A stretch of 64,000 nt of DNA from Arthrobacter sp. NicSoilC5 (GCF_019977395.1 NZ_AP024660.1:2852001-2916000), one strand, 5' to 3'. Positions 16,746 to 25,894 are shown, numbered from the stretch's first letter. Translations and numbers: made by a program. Notes: generated from the letters alone by a model not told the origin.

Positions 16746-17299
16746 TGGAAGTCCAGGAAGACCGTCTCGCCCTCACCCTGGAGGCGGATGTCCCAGGTGA
16801 GGCCGCCGTCGGGGTCGCGGCGGGCGATGAGCGTCTCGCGGCGCTCCGGCTCCAGCGAGCTCAGCAGCGGGTCATTGGCCAGTGCCTCGGTGTCCTCCGG
16901 CAGGTAGATGCGGGTGAACAGCCGGTTGGTCAGGCCGCGGGCGAAGAGTGCCACGGAAATGAACGGGGCCGCACCCGGCTTGGTGGGGCCGGGGTTGACG
17001 GTGGTGAAGGTGAAGACGCCGGAGTTGCCCACGGCGCCGCGGCCCCAGCCGGTGAAGGTGTAGCCGTCCCGGACCAGGGAACCGGTGCGCTGGACAACCT
17101 TGCCGTCCGCGTCGGGCTGCCAGATTTCCAGGATGGCGTCCGGAATGGTGTGGCCGGCGCCGTCGTAGACGGTGCCCTGCAGGCGGATGGAGCCCGGGAA
17201 GCCGGGGGGCAGGAGTTCGTTGTCCTTCTCGAACGGGAGCGCGTAGCCGTAGAACGGGCCCACGGTCTGGCCGGGGGTGGGTACCAGTTTGGTGCTCAT
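16742..17299 (-). CDS. pcaG: Protocatechuate 3,4-dioxygenase subunit alpha
   Basis: PcaG (185 residues) begins STKLVPTPGQTVGPFYGYALPF, the usual alpha-subunit N-terminus, and has the intradiol beta-sandwich with DAILEIWQPDADGK. Iron ligands are carried by the beta subunit, and alpha lacks the HIHF motif, as expected. ATG 17299 is chosen with GTAGGAAAG in front of it. It lies five bases after pcaH, and the two form the catalytic heterodimer. Confidence 0.95.
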   Translation of the reverse strand: MSTKLVPTPGQTVGPFYGYALPFEKDNELLPPGFPGSIRLQGTVYDGAGHTIPDAILEIWQPDADGKVVQRTGSLVRDGYTFTGWGRGAVGNSGVFTFTTVNPGPTKPGAAPFISVALFARGLTNRLFTRIYLPEDTEALANDPLLSSLEPERRETLIARRDPDGGLTWDIRLQGEGETVFLDFQ

Positions 17300-17304
17300 C
17301 TTTC

Positions 17305-18177
17305 CTACTCCTCGTCGCCTGCGGCGCCAAGCGCCTCGTTTTCGGTCCAGGTCCGCTTGGGACCGGTCAGGACGATGTCCCAGTTGTAGCCCAGGGCCCA
17401 TTCGGGTTCGGTGATGCTGTGGTCATACGTGGCCACCAGCCGGTCGCGGGCGTCCTGGTCCACGATGGTCTGGTAGATCGGGTCCAGCGGGAACAGCTGG
17501 TCGCCAGGGAAGTACATCTGGGTGATGATCCGCTGGGTGAATTCGGTGCCGAACAGCGAGAAGTGGATGTGCGCCGGCCGCCACGCGTTCAGGTGGTTCT
17601 TCCACGGGTAGGCGCCGGGCTTGATGGTGATGAACCGGTACGAGCCGTCCGGGCCGGTGATGCAGCGGCCGATGCCGGTGAAGTTGGGGTCGATGGGCGC
17701 GGGGTGCTGGTCACGCTTGTGGATGTAGCGGCCGGAGGAGTTGGCCTGCCAGATTTCCACCAGCTGTCCCGCCACCGGGCGGCCGTCGCCGTCCAGGACC
17801 TTGCCGGAGACGATGATCCGTTCGCCCAGCGGTTCGCCGTTGTGCTGGATGGTGAGGTCCGATTCCAGGGCGTGCACGTCCTGGTGCCCGAACGCCGGCG
17901 AGTACAGCTCGATGGTTTCCGGGTCCGCGTGCTGCAGGCTCTTGGTGGGGTGGCGCAGGATGCTGCTGCGGTACGGCGGGTAGTCCAGGCGCGGCTGGAT
18001 CTCCGGCTGGCCGCCGTCCTTGAGGGCGCGCCGGTAAGCCTCGCCGATGGCGCTGATCTCTGCGCTGAGGTCCGCCTGCGACTCGATGGCCTTGTCCAGG
18101 GGCTGGTGGGCAGCCTTGGGTTCGGCCGGGGGCACGAGCTCCTCCGACTCCAGCTCGGCGTTGATGTCTTCCTTCAC
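17305..18177 (-). CDS. pcaH: Protocatechuate 3,4-dioxygenase subunit beta
   Basis: PcaH (290 residues) holds the nonheme Fe(III) site that opens protocatechuate to 3-carboxymuconate. All four ligands are visible: Tyr151 in SSGRY, Tyr190 in PGAYPW, and His203 and His205 in PAHIHF. The start is a GTG at 18175-18177 with AGGAG just upstream. The first 55 residues form an acidic, proline-containing extension not needed for the core. The upstream in-frame extension is a shadow of qsuB. Confidence 0.95.
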   Translation of the reverse strand: MKEDINAELESEELVPPAEPKAAHQPLDKAIESQADLSAEISAIGEAYRRALKDGGQPEIQPRLDYPPYRSSILRHPTKSLQHADPETIELYSPAFGHQDVHALESDLTIQHNGEPLGERIIVSGKVLDGDGRPVAGQLVEIWQANSSGRYIHKRDQHPAPIDPNFTGIGRCITGPDGSYRFITIKPGAYPWKNHLNAWRPAHIHFSLFGTEFTQRIITQMYFPGDQLFPLDPIYQTIVDQDARDRLVATYDHSITEPEWALGYNWDIVLTGPKRTWTENEALGAAGDEE

Positions 18178-18235
18178 GGCTGGCTCCTTTCTGATCTGTT
18201 GGGTTTGTTGCGTCTGGGTACTGGGTGGTGCGGGT

Positions 18236-20107
18236 TTAAGTGGTGCGGTGCAGCGAGTCGTACTGGACCGCATGCCGCACCGGGGCGTTCGGGGCGCCGT
18301 AGCCGTCGTAGCCGCCGCGGCGTTCGACCATTTCGAAGAACACGCTGCCCACGGTGGCGGTGTAGAAGTGCAGGAACTCGCCCTCGGCATCCCGGTCGAA
18401 CAGCAGGTTGAGTTCCTGCAGCGTGGCCAGGAATCCCGGTTCCAGGTCGAACCGCGCGTCCAGGTCCTCGTAGTAATTGGCCGGGATCTGCAGGAATTCC
18501 AGGCCGCGGTCCCGGGCGGCCCGGGCGGTAGCCACCAAGTCCTCCACGGCGAAGGCGATGTGTTCCTGATAGGTCTTGCGGGCCTGGTTCCGTGCCTGCT
18601 GGATGGGTGCCAGGTTGAGCACGAGCCGCACGGCGCCGTCGGAGGTCTGCATGACCTGGGACCGGACCAGGCCGCTGGGGCTGGGTACCTCGGCGAACGG
18701 CTGGGGCTCCAGGGCCAGGGCGCTGGTGTAGAAGAGGACAGCCTCGTCAAAGTGCTGCCACGGCTGGGCCAGGTTGACGTGGTCGATGACCGCCCTCGCT
18801 CCTGCCGAAGGGTGTTCCAGCCCTTCCCCGAATTCGTGCGTCCACGCCGCGGTTCCGTCCGGGCTGCCCTGGCAGAGGAAGATCTCGGTGGAGTCCGGGG
18901 CGGAGATGCCCTGGAACACTTCCTCGTCCGCCTGGACCTTGCGGGCCACCACGGGGGCCTTGAGCTGCTGGGCCCGCGCGGAGGCAATCACGGGGGAATC
19001 GACGTCGAACCCCAGCGCGGCAATGGCCGGCTCGGCGTGCTGCGCGGCCTGCTCGTTGATGATCACCCGGGCCTGCCCCATGGTCCACAGCTGGACGTCC
19101 TTGGTGCGGTGGCGGCCCTCGAACTGGAACCCGAGCTGGCCCAGGAGCTTCTCCAGCTGGGCGGTATCGTCCGCCTTGACCTCGGCAAAGTTGAAGCCGG
19201 CAGGTTCGTTGACCTTGGGCAGCGTGGCAAGTTCCATGGGATAACGACGGCGGAGCGCGGCTGCGTTGCCGGGCGCGGCTTCGGCGCCGGCGAGCCATTT
19301 GGCACTTTGCTCCTCCAGCCAGATCAGGGACCGCATGGCATCCACCGCGGTGCGCTCGACGTCCGACTGGCGGAAGACGTCGTTGAAGACCTCCAGCGAC
19401 ACGGGTCCGGTGTAGCCGGCGCGGACCACATGGCCCATGAACTTGGCCAGCTCGAACTGCCCCTCGCCCGGGAAGACGCGGTAATGACGGCTCCAGGACA
19501 GGACGTCCATGGAGAGCTTGGGGGCGTCCGCCACCTGGACGAAGAAGATCTTGTCCGGGTTGATGTCCTCGATCGGCGCCGTGTCCCAGTCGCGGGACAG
19601 GATGTGGAAGGAGTCCAGGCAGGTTCCCAGGTTGGGGTGGTCCACCATCTCCACCAGGCGGTAGGCGTGCTCGTAGTCGTTGACGTACTTGCCCCAGGCC
19701 AGGGCCTCATAGGCCACCTTGACGCCGTGGTCCCCCGCCAGGTTTGCGAGCTGTGCCAGTTGTTCGGCGCGGACGGCGTCGTCGTCAATGGTGGCGGTGG
19801 CAACGTTGGAGCACACCAGGATGGTGTCCATGCCCAGGCGGGCCATGAGCTTGAACTTGGCCTCGGCGCGGCGGAGGTTGGCCTTCAGCAGGTCCGGGGT
19901 GACGCCGTCGAAGTCGCGGAAGGGCTGGTACAGGTCCAGGCCGAGCCCCAGGTCCGCTGCCATCTTCCGCACGTCTTCGGGGCTGAGCGGTGAGGTGACC
20001 AGGTCCTGCTCGAAGATCTCGATGCCGTCAAAGCCGGCGATGGCGCAGGCCTGCATCTTTTCCTTCAGGGTGCCGGAGAGGCAGACCGTGGCGATTCCGG
20101 TGCGCAT
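18236..20107 (-). CDS. qsuB: 3-dehydroshikimate dehydratase fused to an HPPD-like domain
   Basis: This 623-residue fusion has an N-terminal xylose-isomerase-like TIM barrel (about 1-270). Metal-site segments include VAYEALAWG, TCLDSFHIL and VSLEVFND. The C-terminal half (about 300-623) is a VOC/hydroxyphenylpyruvate dioxygenase-like module with the metal triad pattern VIDHVNLA, YQEHIAFAV and SVFFEMVERRGGYDGYG. QsuB and QuiC enzymes of this build turn 3-dehydroshikimate into protocatechuate. The role of the second domain is less clear. The start overlaps the qsuD stop (TGATG). Confidence 0.9.
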   Translation of the reverse strand: MRTGIATVCLSGTLKEKMQACAIAGFDGIEIFEQDLVTSPLSPEDVRKMAADLGLGLDLYQPFRDFDGVTPDLLKANLRRAEAKFKLMARLGMDTILVCSNVATATIDDDAVRAEQLAQLANLAGDHGVKVAYEALAWGKYVNDYEHAYRLVEMVDHPNLGTCLDSFHILSRDWDTAPIEDINPDKIFFVQVADAPKLSMDVLSWSRHYRVFPGEGQFELAKFMGHVVRAGYTGPVSLEVFNDVFRQSDVERTAVDAMRSLIWLEEQSAKWLAGAEAAPGNAAALRRRYPMELATLPKVNEPAGFNFAEVKADDTAQLEKLLGQLGFQFEGRHRTKDVQLWTMGQARVIINEQAAQHAEPAIAALGFDVDSPVIASARAQQLKAPVVARKVQADEEVFQGISAPDSTEIFLCQGSPDGTAAWTHEFGEGLEHPSAGARAVIDHVNLAQPWQHFDEAVLFYTSALALEPQPFAEVPSPSGLVRSQVMQTSDGAVRLVLNLAPIQQARNQARKTYQEHIAFAVEDLVATARAARDRGLEFLQIPANYYEDLDARFDLEPGFLATLQELNLLFDRDAEGEFLHFYTATVGSVFFEMVERRGGYDGYGAPNAPVRHAVQYDSLHRTT

Positions 20108-20988
20108 CAGGCGGTCACCTCCTCGGCGGCCACAAGCTCCAGGAAGTGCGAGCGCATGCGCTCCGGGTCGGCGTCCAGGCCGGTGAAGATCCGGAACGCG
20201 TCGGCGGCCTGGCCCACTGCCATCCTGCCGCCATCCAGGACCTCGCAGCCCTTGGCGCGGGCGCCGCGGACCAGTTCGGTGTCGATCGGGCGGTAGACGA
20301 TGTCCGCCACCCAGTGCCGGGGCTCGAGCAGGTCAAGGTCCAGCGGGACGCCGGGGTGGGCTGCCATTCCAACGGGTGTGCAGTGCACCAGGCCATCGGC
20401 CAGCGGCATCAGCTGCGGCAGCTCCGCCGTGGTGCGGGCCGTGACGGTGCTGTCCGGGAAAAAGCCCTGCAGCTCGGCAGCCCGTGCGGTGGCCCTGGCG
20501 GGGTCCATGTCCACCAGGTCCAGGGATTTAACGCCTGCGCTGAGCAGGGCATAGGCGACGGCGGACCCGGCACCGCCCGCGCCGAGCTGCACCACGCGGT
20601 CCAGCCGGGCGCCGGGAAGGCCGGAGGCGAGGGCGGCGGCGAAGCCGGAGAAGTCGGTATTGTGGCCGATGAAGCGGCCGTCCCGGATGACCACGGTGTT
20701 GACGGCACCGAGGCGGCGCGCGTCCGGGCTGACCTCATCCAGGTGCTGCAGGACCAGCTGCTTGCAGGGATGGGTGATGTTCAGGCCGTTGAAGCCCAGG
20801 ATGCGGGCACTGTCCAGGATGGCGCCCACCGATTCCCCGGTCAGCCCCAGTTCCAGCAGGTCGATGGGACGGTACAGGTAGCGCAGGCCCTGCACGTCAC
20901 CTTCCCGTTCGTGCATGGGCGGCGTGAGCGATGGCGTAACGCCATCACCAACCAGCCCTACAAGGTAGGACTCAGTTCGATTGCTCAT
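20107..20988 (-). CDS. qsuD: Shikimate/quinate dehydrogenase, first gene of the pca operon
   Basis: This 293-residue AroE-family protein has SLTPPMHERE at the substrate site, NITHPCKQLV with the catalytic lysine, GHNTDFSGFAAAL, and the NAD(P) loop QLGAGGAGSAVAYALL. It would oxidise shikimate or quinate to the dehydro acid used by QsuB. ATG 20988 is preceded by AAAGGAG. The frame runs on upstream to 21099, but that extension crosses the operator region. As operon leader next to qsuB it is catabolic rather than biosynthetic. Confidence 0.88.
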   Translation of the reverse strand: MSNRTESYLVGLVGDGVTPSLTPPMHEREGDVQGLRYLYRPIDLLELGLTGESVGAILDSARILGFNGLNITHPCKQLVLQHLDEVSPDARRLGAVNTVVIRDGRFIGHNTDFSGFAAALASGLPGARLDRVVQLGAGGAGSAVAYALLSAGVKSLDLVDMDPARATARAAELQGFFPDSTVTARTTAELPQLMPLADGLVHCTPVGMAAHPGVPLDLDLLEPRHWVADIVYRPIDTELVRGARAKGCEVLDGGRMAVGQAADAFRIFTGLDADPERMRSHFLELVAAEEVTA

Positions 20989-21071
20989 GCGTGCAGCTCC
21001 TTTGGTACGGCACCGGGCAGGCGCGGAACTCGGCCGCGCTGCGGGGTGATAGGGATTACGGTACAACAAAT

Positions 21072-21105
21072 GTTCACTTATCGCACTATTGTTCTTCATG
21101 CGAAC
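21072..21105. promoter_or_regulatory. Two IclR-type operator boxes ahead of the qsu-pca operon
   Basis: GTTCACTTATCGCAC (21072-21086) and GTTCTTCATGCGAAC (21091-21105) are two 15-base boxes with centres 19 bases apart. Both begin GTTC and end CGCAC or CGAAC, as in PcaR/PcaU/PobR sites. They lie between the upstream IclR gene and the qsuD start, where the long catabolic operon must be transcribed. Confidence 0.6.
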
Positions 21106-21144
21106 AAAAGGGTCGCCCCGGGGACGGTTGCTGGCCCCTTGGTG

Positions 21145-22008
21145 CTATCGCTGCGGCAGCCTGGCCGCCAGTTCGGCGGCGGCTTCCTGGAGCAGGGGAA
21201 CGTGCGCCACCAGCCCCTCCAGGTCCAGCCGGAAGACCGGCACGGCAGTTGCCAGCGAGGCGAAGGCGTGCCCCTGGTCGTTGAGCAGCGGCACGGCCAC
21301 GGCACGCATCCCCGCCTCGTTCTCCTCGTCCATGACGGCGTAACCCTGCCGGCGGACCTTTTCGATCTCAGCCCGGAAAGCGCGGCGGTCCGTCACGGAC
21401 TTGTCAGTCAGCGCCTCCAGCGGGAGCTCCGCCAGCAGCTTTTCCCGTTCCGCATCCTCGGCAAAAGCCACCAGGGCCTTGCCCACGGCGGTGGTCGAGA
21501 GCGAGCCGAGGTGGCCGGGGTCACTGGTCACACGGAAGGTCTGCGGCCCGTCCACCTTGCTGACGGTCAGGTGGTGCAGGCCGTCGCGGACGCTGAGGAT
21601 GGTCGCCTCGCCGGTCTGCTCGGTGACCCGGCGGAGAATGGGCATGGCCGTACCCGCGAAGCCATGGTGGTTGGAGACGCGCTGCCCCAGCTGGAAGATC
21701 CGCAGGCCCAGGTGGTAGCGGCGGCCGTCCGGCTCGTAGTCGACAAAGCCGTCGCGGGTCAGGGAGCCCAGCAGGCGGTAGGTGGTACTGAAGGGAAGTT
21801 CGGCGCGGCGGGAAATTTCTGCGGCACTGGCACCGCGGGGTTCATCACCCAGGAGGACCAGCAGCCCCAGGGCCTTGCCCACCATGTCCGTGCGGTCGGC
21901 GGGACGGGCGCCCACTTTGCCTTCCGGCGGCATGGCATTCACGGGCTCTCCGGCGCGGGCGGCGGCAGCGGATTCTTCATTGACCGCTGTGGTTTGGTTC
22001 ACACTCAT
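21145..22008 (-). CDS. IclR family transcriptional regulator
   Basis: This 287-residue IclR protein has the winged helix SAAEISRRAELPFSTTYRLLGSL and an effector domain with GSLSTTAVGKALVAF and AVAVPLLNDQGHAFASLA. It is less like the two IclR proteins at 7308 and 10583 than they are like each other. A 40-residue low-complexity N-terminus precedes the HTH. It is encoded just upstream of the operator pair and the qsu-pca operon, and divergent from the MHS transporter at 22242, so it is the best candidate regulator of shikimate/quinate use. Confidence 0.88.
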   Translation of the reverse strand: MSVNQTTAVNEESAAAARAGEPVNAMPPEGKVGARPADRTDMVGKALGLLVLLGDEPRGASAAEISRRAELPFSTTYRLLGSLTRDGFVDYEPDGRRYHLGLRIFQLGQRVSNHHGFAGTAMPILRRVTEQTGEATILSVRDGLHHLTVSKVDGPQTFRVTSDPGHLGSLSTTAVGKALVAFAEDAEREKLLAELPLEALTDKSVTDRRAFRAEIEKVRRQGYAVMDEENEAGMRAVAVPLLNDQGHAFASLATAVPVFRLDLEGLVAHVPLLQEAAAELAARLPQR

Positions 22009-22060
22009 GCATTCGATGTTGCCACAATGTGAGAGCTATTTCTAGATGGTGATTATTTTC

Positions 22061-22090
22061 TTGACAGGTGACTGCCCTCACAGTCATAGT
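22061..22090 (+). promoter_or_regulatory. Probable sigma-70-type promoter for the MHS transporter
   Basis: TTGACA (22061-22066) and CATAGT (22085-22090) are separated by 18 bases and point toward the transporter start at 22242. Just downstream, ATCGCA at 22097-22102 matches the right half of the IclR-type boxes upstream of qsuD, giving a possible repressor site. Confidence 0.45.
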
Positions 22091-22241
22091 TTCTGTATCG
22101 CAAAAGTAGCTCCCACCATGTGGCTACAACTGCCGGGTCTTTGCACCGGACTCCAGCCGCATCCCCCGCCCGCACCAAGGCATCGGCGGCTGCGCCCCCC
22201 CAGATTCATCCGCGACAATGTCGTCACACCAAAGGAACACC

Positions 22242-23561
22242 ATGAGCAAGACACTTCCGTCCGCAGGGGCGGGTGCCCTCACCTCCGCCGGGACACCCAA
22301 GAAGGCCGCCCTCGCCAGCTTCCTGGGCAGCGCCGTCGAATACTATGACTTCTTCATCTTCGGCTCGGCCGCAGCACTGATCTTCCCCACGGTCTTCTTC
22401 CCCAACGCCGATGCCAACGCCGCCATCATGTCCTTCGCAACCTTCGGGTTCGCGTACGTGGCACGTCCCATCGGCGCCATCATCCTGGGCCACTTCGGCG
22501 ACCGGGTGGGCCGGCAGAAAGTCCTGATGTTCACCCTGGTGCTCATGGGTGCTTCCACCTTCGTCATCGGCTGCCTGCCCGACTTCCGTACGGTCGGCTG
22601 GTGGGCTCCGGCGCTGCTGGTGCTGGCCCGCCTCTGCCAGGGCCTCTCCGCGGCAGGCGAGCAGGCCGGCGCCTCCTCCATGACCCTGGAGCATGCCCCG
22701 GACAACCGCCGCTCCTTCTTCACCTCCTGGACCCTCACCGGCACCCAGGGCGGCCAGATCCTCGCAGCCCTGGTGTTCATCCCCGTCCTGGCCCTGCCGG
22801 ACGAGATCAAGTTCGGCATCGGCTGGCGCATCCCGTTCTGGCTGAGCGCCGCGGTGGTTGTGGTGGCGTTCCTCATCCGCCGCACCCTGCACGAGCCGCC
22901 CGCCTTCGAGGAAGCCCGGAAGAACGCACAGATCGCCAAGCTGCCCGTGGCAGACCTGCTCAAGGGCCACTGGCGCGACGTGCTCCGCGTGATCTGCTGC
23001 GCCTTCATCGCCGCCGTCTCCACCGTCTTCGGCACCCTGGCCATCAGCTACGCCAAGACCGTTGCCGGCGTGGACGGCACCACCACCCTGTGGCTGGTCG
23101 TTGCCGCCAACATCGTGGCCCTGGGCACCCAGCCGCTCTTCGGAATGCTGGCCGACAAGATCGGCCGCAAGCCCGTCTTTATCTACGGCGCCCTGGCCAG
23201 CGCGGTCCTCACCCCCGTCTTCCTGCTGAGCCTGGAGTCCCACAGCGTCCCGCTGATGTTCCTGGCCGCCATCGGCTACTTCTCGTGCGGCTACGCGGCG
23301 GCCAACGCCGTCTGGCCTTCCTTCTACGCCGAAATGTTCAGCACCAAGGTCCGGTTCTCCGGCCTGGCCATCGGAACCCAGCTGGGCTTCCTGATGGCAG
23401 GGTTCGCGCCCGCCATCGTGGCTGCCATGGGCGGCATCAAGCCCGGCGGCTGGGTCCAGATCAGCATCTTCACTGCCATCATCTGCGCGGTGGCCGCTGT
23501 CTCGGCCCTGACCGCAAAGGAATCCTTCCGGATCCCCACCAAGCAGCTCGGCCTGAAGTAG
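22242..23561 (+). CDS. MHS-family MFS transporter, probably shikimate/quinate uptake
   Basis: This 439-residue protein has the same MHS signatures as the transporter at 9158 (FLGSAVEYYDFFIFGSAAAL, LGHFGDRVGRQKVLM, RLCQGLSAAGEQAGA) and about twelve membrane helices. ShiA of enteric bacteria belongs to this group. ATG 22242 follows AAAGGA at 22231-22236. An upstream in-frame ATG at 22218 has no ribosome site. Its place beside the IclR regulator and the operon that starts from shikimate or quinate argues for that substrate. Confidence 0.88.
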   Translation: MSKTLPSAGAGALTSAGTPKKAALASFLGSAVEYYDFFIFGSAAALIFPTVFFPNADANAAIMSFATFGFAYVARPIGAIILGHFGDRVGRQKVLMFTLVLMGASTFVIGCLPDFRTVGWWAPALLVLARLCQGLSAAGEQAGASSMTLEHAPDNRRSFFTSWTLTGTQGGQILAALVFIPVLALPDEIKFGIGWRIPFWLSAAVVVVAFLIRRTLHEPPAFEEARKNAQIAKLPVADLLKGHWRDVLRVICCAFIAAVSTVFGTLAISYAKTVAGVDGTTTLWLVVAANIVALGTQPLFGMLADKIGRKPVFIYGALASAVLTPVFLLSLESHSVPLMFLAAIGYFSCGYAAANAVWPSFYAEMFSTKVRFSGLAIGTQLGFLMAGFAPAIVAAMGGIKPGGWVQISIFTAIICAVAAVSALTAKESFRIPTKQLGLK

Positions 23562-23578
23562 GCCGTCCGCCGCGTACA

Positions 23579-23656
23579 GCCTGGCCCGGTTTTCAGGCCG
23601 GAGAGCCCGCCATTCCCCCACATGGCGGGCTCTCCGGCGTTAAAACTGGGCCAGGC
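23579..23656. terminator. Nested inverted repeats between convergent genes
   Basis: An inner perfect 17-base-pair stem (23597-23613 with 23622-23638, loop TCCCCCAC) sits inside outer arms of 15 bases (23579-23593 with 23642-23656, one mismatch). The structure separates the convergent transporter and DNA ligase genes and is presumably a bidirectional transcription stop, although no long T tract is present. A further small palindrome, AGACTGGGCCAGTCT, follows at 23662. Confidence 0.6.
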
Positions 23657-23680
23657 CGTTAAGACTGGGCCAGTCTCCGG

Positions 23681-24766
23681 CTACCGCCCTGTCTCCAGCA
23701 CCGAGGCGAGGTCGAAGTTCACCGGCTCCTCCAGCTGCGCGTAGGTGCAGGATTCCGGGTCCCGGTCCGGCCGCCAGCGGTTGAACTGGGCAGTGTGGCG
23801 GAACCGGTCACCCTCCATGTGGTCGTAGCGGACCTCCACCACCAGTTCGGGCCGGAGCGGAACGAAGGACAGGTCCTTGCCGGCGCTCCAGCGGCTCCCC
23901 TCCGCGTTCCGCGGGGTCCGTTCGCCTTCTTCCTGCTTGGCCCAGGCCCAGGGGTGGTTGTCGAAATCGGTCACCAGCGGCTGGAGTTCCTGGAACAGCT
24001 CCTGCCGCCGCTTCATCGGGAAGGCGCCGATGACTCCCACGCTGGCCAGGCCGCCGTCGTCCTTGTACAGCCCCAGCAGCAGCGAGCCGATGGCGTCCGG
24101 GCCGCTCTTGTGCAGGCGGTAGCCGGCCACCACGCAGTCCGCGGTGCGCTCGTGCTTGACCTTGAACATCACCCGCTTGTCGGGTTCGTACCGGCCGTTC
24201 AGCCGCTTGGCCACGATGCCGTCCAATCCGGCCCCCTCGAACTGCTCGAACCAGTGCCCGGCCGTGTCCTTGTCCGTGGTGGCCGCGGTGAGGTGCACTG
24301 GTGCCTTGCTCGCGGCGAGCGCCTTCTCCAGCGCAGCGCGCCGCTCAGCAAAGGGCCTGCCGGTGTAGTCCTCATCGCCGAGGGCCAGGAGGTCAAAGGC
24401 CACAAAGCTTGCCGGGGTTTGTTCCGCCAGGAGCTTCACGCGGCTGGCGGCAGGGTGGATGCGCTGCTGCAGGGTGTCGAAGTCGAGCCTGTTCCCGGAC
24501 GCCCCCACGAGGATGATCTCGCCGTCCACCACGCAGCGCGGGGGCAGGTTCTCCTTGAGCGCGGCCACGAGTTCCGGGAAGTACCGCGTCATGGGTTTTT
24601 CGTTGCGGCTGCCGATCTCCAGGTCATCGCCGTCACGGAAAATGATCGACCGGAAGCCGTCCCACTTGGGTTCGTAGCTGAGGTCCCCGCCGCCGGGAAT
24701 ACCGTCGATGCCGCTGACGGCCTTGGCAAGCATGGGCGGGACGGGCGGCATCACGGGAAGTTCCAT
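23681..24766 (-). CDS. ligC: ATP-dependent DNA ligase, LigC type
   Basis: This 361-residue ligase has the adenylation motif YEPKWDGFRS with nucleophile Lys34. It also has SRNEKPMTRYFPEL (motif III region), VDGEIILVG, GLDGIVAKRLNGRYEPDKR (motif IV) and MFKVKHERTADCVV (motif V), then a compact OB domain ending in AQFNRWRPDRD. It lacks the polymerase and nuclease domains of LigD. Actinobacterial LigC proteins of this size join nicks and back up non-homologous end joining. ATG 24766 is used, and the upstream in-frame sequence reads through the neighbouring gene. Confidence 0.9.
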   Translation of the reverse strand: MELPVMPPVPPMLAKAVSGIDGIPGGGDLSYEPKWDGFRSIIFRDGDDLEIGSRNEKPMTRYFPELVAALKENLPPRCVVDGEIILVGASGNRLDFDTLQQRIHPAASRVKLLAEQTPASFVAFDLLALGDEDYTGRPFAERRAALEKALAASKAPVHLTAATTDKDTAGHWFEQFEGAGLDGIVAKRLNGRYEPDKRVMFKVKHERTADCVVAGYRLHKSGPDAIGSLLLGLYKDDGGLASVGVIGAFPMKRRQELFQELQPLVTDFDNHPWAWAKQEEGERTPRNAEGSRWSAGKDLSFVPLRPELVVEVRYDHMEGDRFRHTAQFNRWRPDRDPESCTYAQLEEPVNFDLASVLETGR

Positions 24767-24818
24767 GTGCCCATTCTTGCCCGGCCGGTGGCCCGGGCGG
24801 TAGGGCGGCGCGCCCGCT

Positions 24819-25742
24819 TCAGGCCGCCAGCAGCCACACGACCAGCACCAGCACCGGCGCAGCGGCGGCCGTGGAAAGCAGGATGGTTTCGCGCGCCACG
24901 GCCACGCCCCGCCCATACTTGCTGGCGAACAGGAACACGTTCTGGGCCGAGGGCAGCGCTGCCATGAGCACCACGCCCAGGAGCATGTGGTGGTCCAGGT
25001 TGAACAGGAAACGTCCGACGACGAACGCCACCGCCGGCATCACAGCGGACTTCAGTGCCGTGGCAGTGAGGATTTCGGCCGTGTGGCCGCCGCTCCGGAG
25101 CATCCTGGTTCCGCGCAGCGACATGCCGAAAGCCAGCAGCACCACCGGGACAGCAGCACCGCCCAGCAGGGTGAGCGGCGCCATCACCGGGGCGGGCAGC
25201 TCCACGTGGAACGCCGCCAGGACCACACCGAGGAGCGAGGCGATGATCATGGGGTTGCGGAAGGGCTGCGTGAGCATCAGCCGGGGCGAGAACCGGCCGG
25301 CTTCCGCGAGGTCCAGCAGGGTCAGGACCAGCGGGGCGAACAGGAGGAGCTGGACCAGCAGGACCGGGGCCACCGGGGTGGCATCCCCCAGGGCATAGAG
25401 CGTGATGGGGATGCCGATGTTGTTGGCGTTGACGTAGGAGCCGGCCATGGCACCCACTGCGGTCTCAGCCAGGGGCCGCCGGAACCAGATCCGGCTGGCG
25501 GCCACGTATAACAGCGCGGTGGCCGCCGCAGTGATCATGGCCAGCGGAACATAGGCGGAAAAGACCACGGACAGATCCGATTTCAGCACCACCGTGAACA
25601 GCAGGACCGGGTTGGTGATGAAGAAGGCAGTACGGGTCAGGGCGTTGATGGTGGGTTCATCGCCCAGGCCGCAGCGCGCGGCAAGGTATCCGACGGCAAT
25701 GACGACGCCGATCACCGCCAGTCCGATCAGCACACCGCCCAC
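24819..25742 (-). CDS. AEC family transporter
   Basis: This 307-residue membrane protein has ten predicted helices in the two five-helix halves of the auxin efflux carrier family (YVNANNIGIPITLYALG in the first half, LMAALPSAQNVFLFASKYG in the second). Bacterial relatives export malate, malonate or other organic acids. GTG 25742 is chosen because AAGGAAG lies eight bases upstream. The frame is open further up but without membrane-protein character. The ligase gene follows 52 bases downstream. Confidence 0.82.
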   Translation of the reverse strand: MGGVLIGLAVIGVVIAVGYLAARCGLGDEPTINALTRTAFFITNPVLLFTVVLKSDLSVVFSAYVPLAMITAAATALLYVAASRIWFRRPLAETAVGAMAGSYVNANNIGIPITLYALGDATPVAPVLLVQLLLFAPLVLTLLDLAEAGRFSPRLMLTQPFRNPMIIASLLGVVLAAFHVELPAPVMAPLTLLGGAAVPVVLLAFGMSLRGTRMLRSGGHTAEILTATALKSAVMPAVAFVVGRFLFNLDHHMLLGVVLMAALPSAQNVFLFASKYGRGVAVARETILLSTAAAAPVLVLVVWLLAA

Positions 25743-25894
25743 GTGGGGTACTTCCTTCCGGTTCCGCCGTGCACCACCGCAGGAAGGCAGTACTACAAGT
25801 TCACAACTTATCGAATAAGGTGCGTTGTGCCAGCAGGCGTCCACGGAGTGGCCTCCCCCGCCGCCCGCCGTCGTGCTTTGTGAAAAGATCAACC

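Noticed and set aside
17305..18987. Possible long N-terminal extension of PcaH (560 codons)
   Set aside because: The extension overlaps qsuB in another frame; GTG 18177 has a good ribosome site and gives a normal PcaH.
23579..23676. Mobile-element inverted repeats
   Set aside because: The nested arms enclose no gene and lie between two convergent stops, which fits a terminator better.
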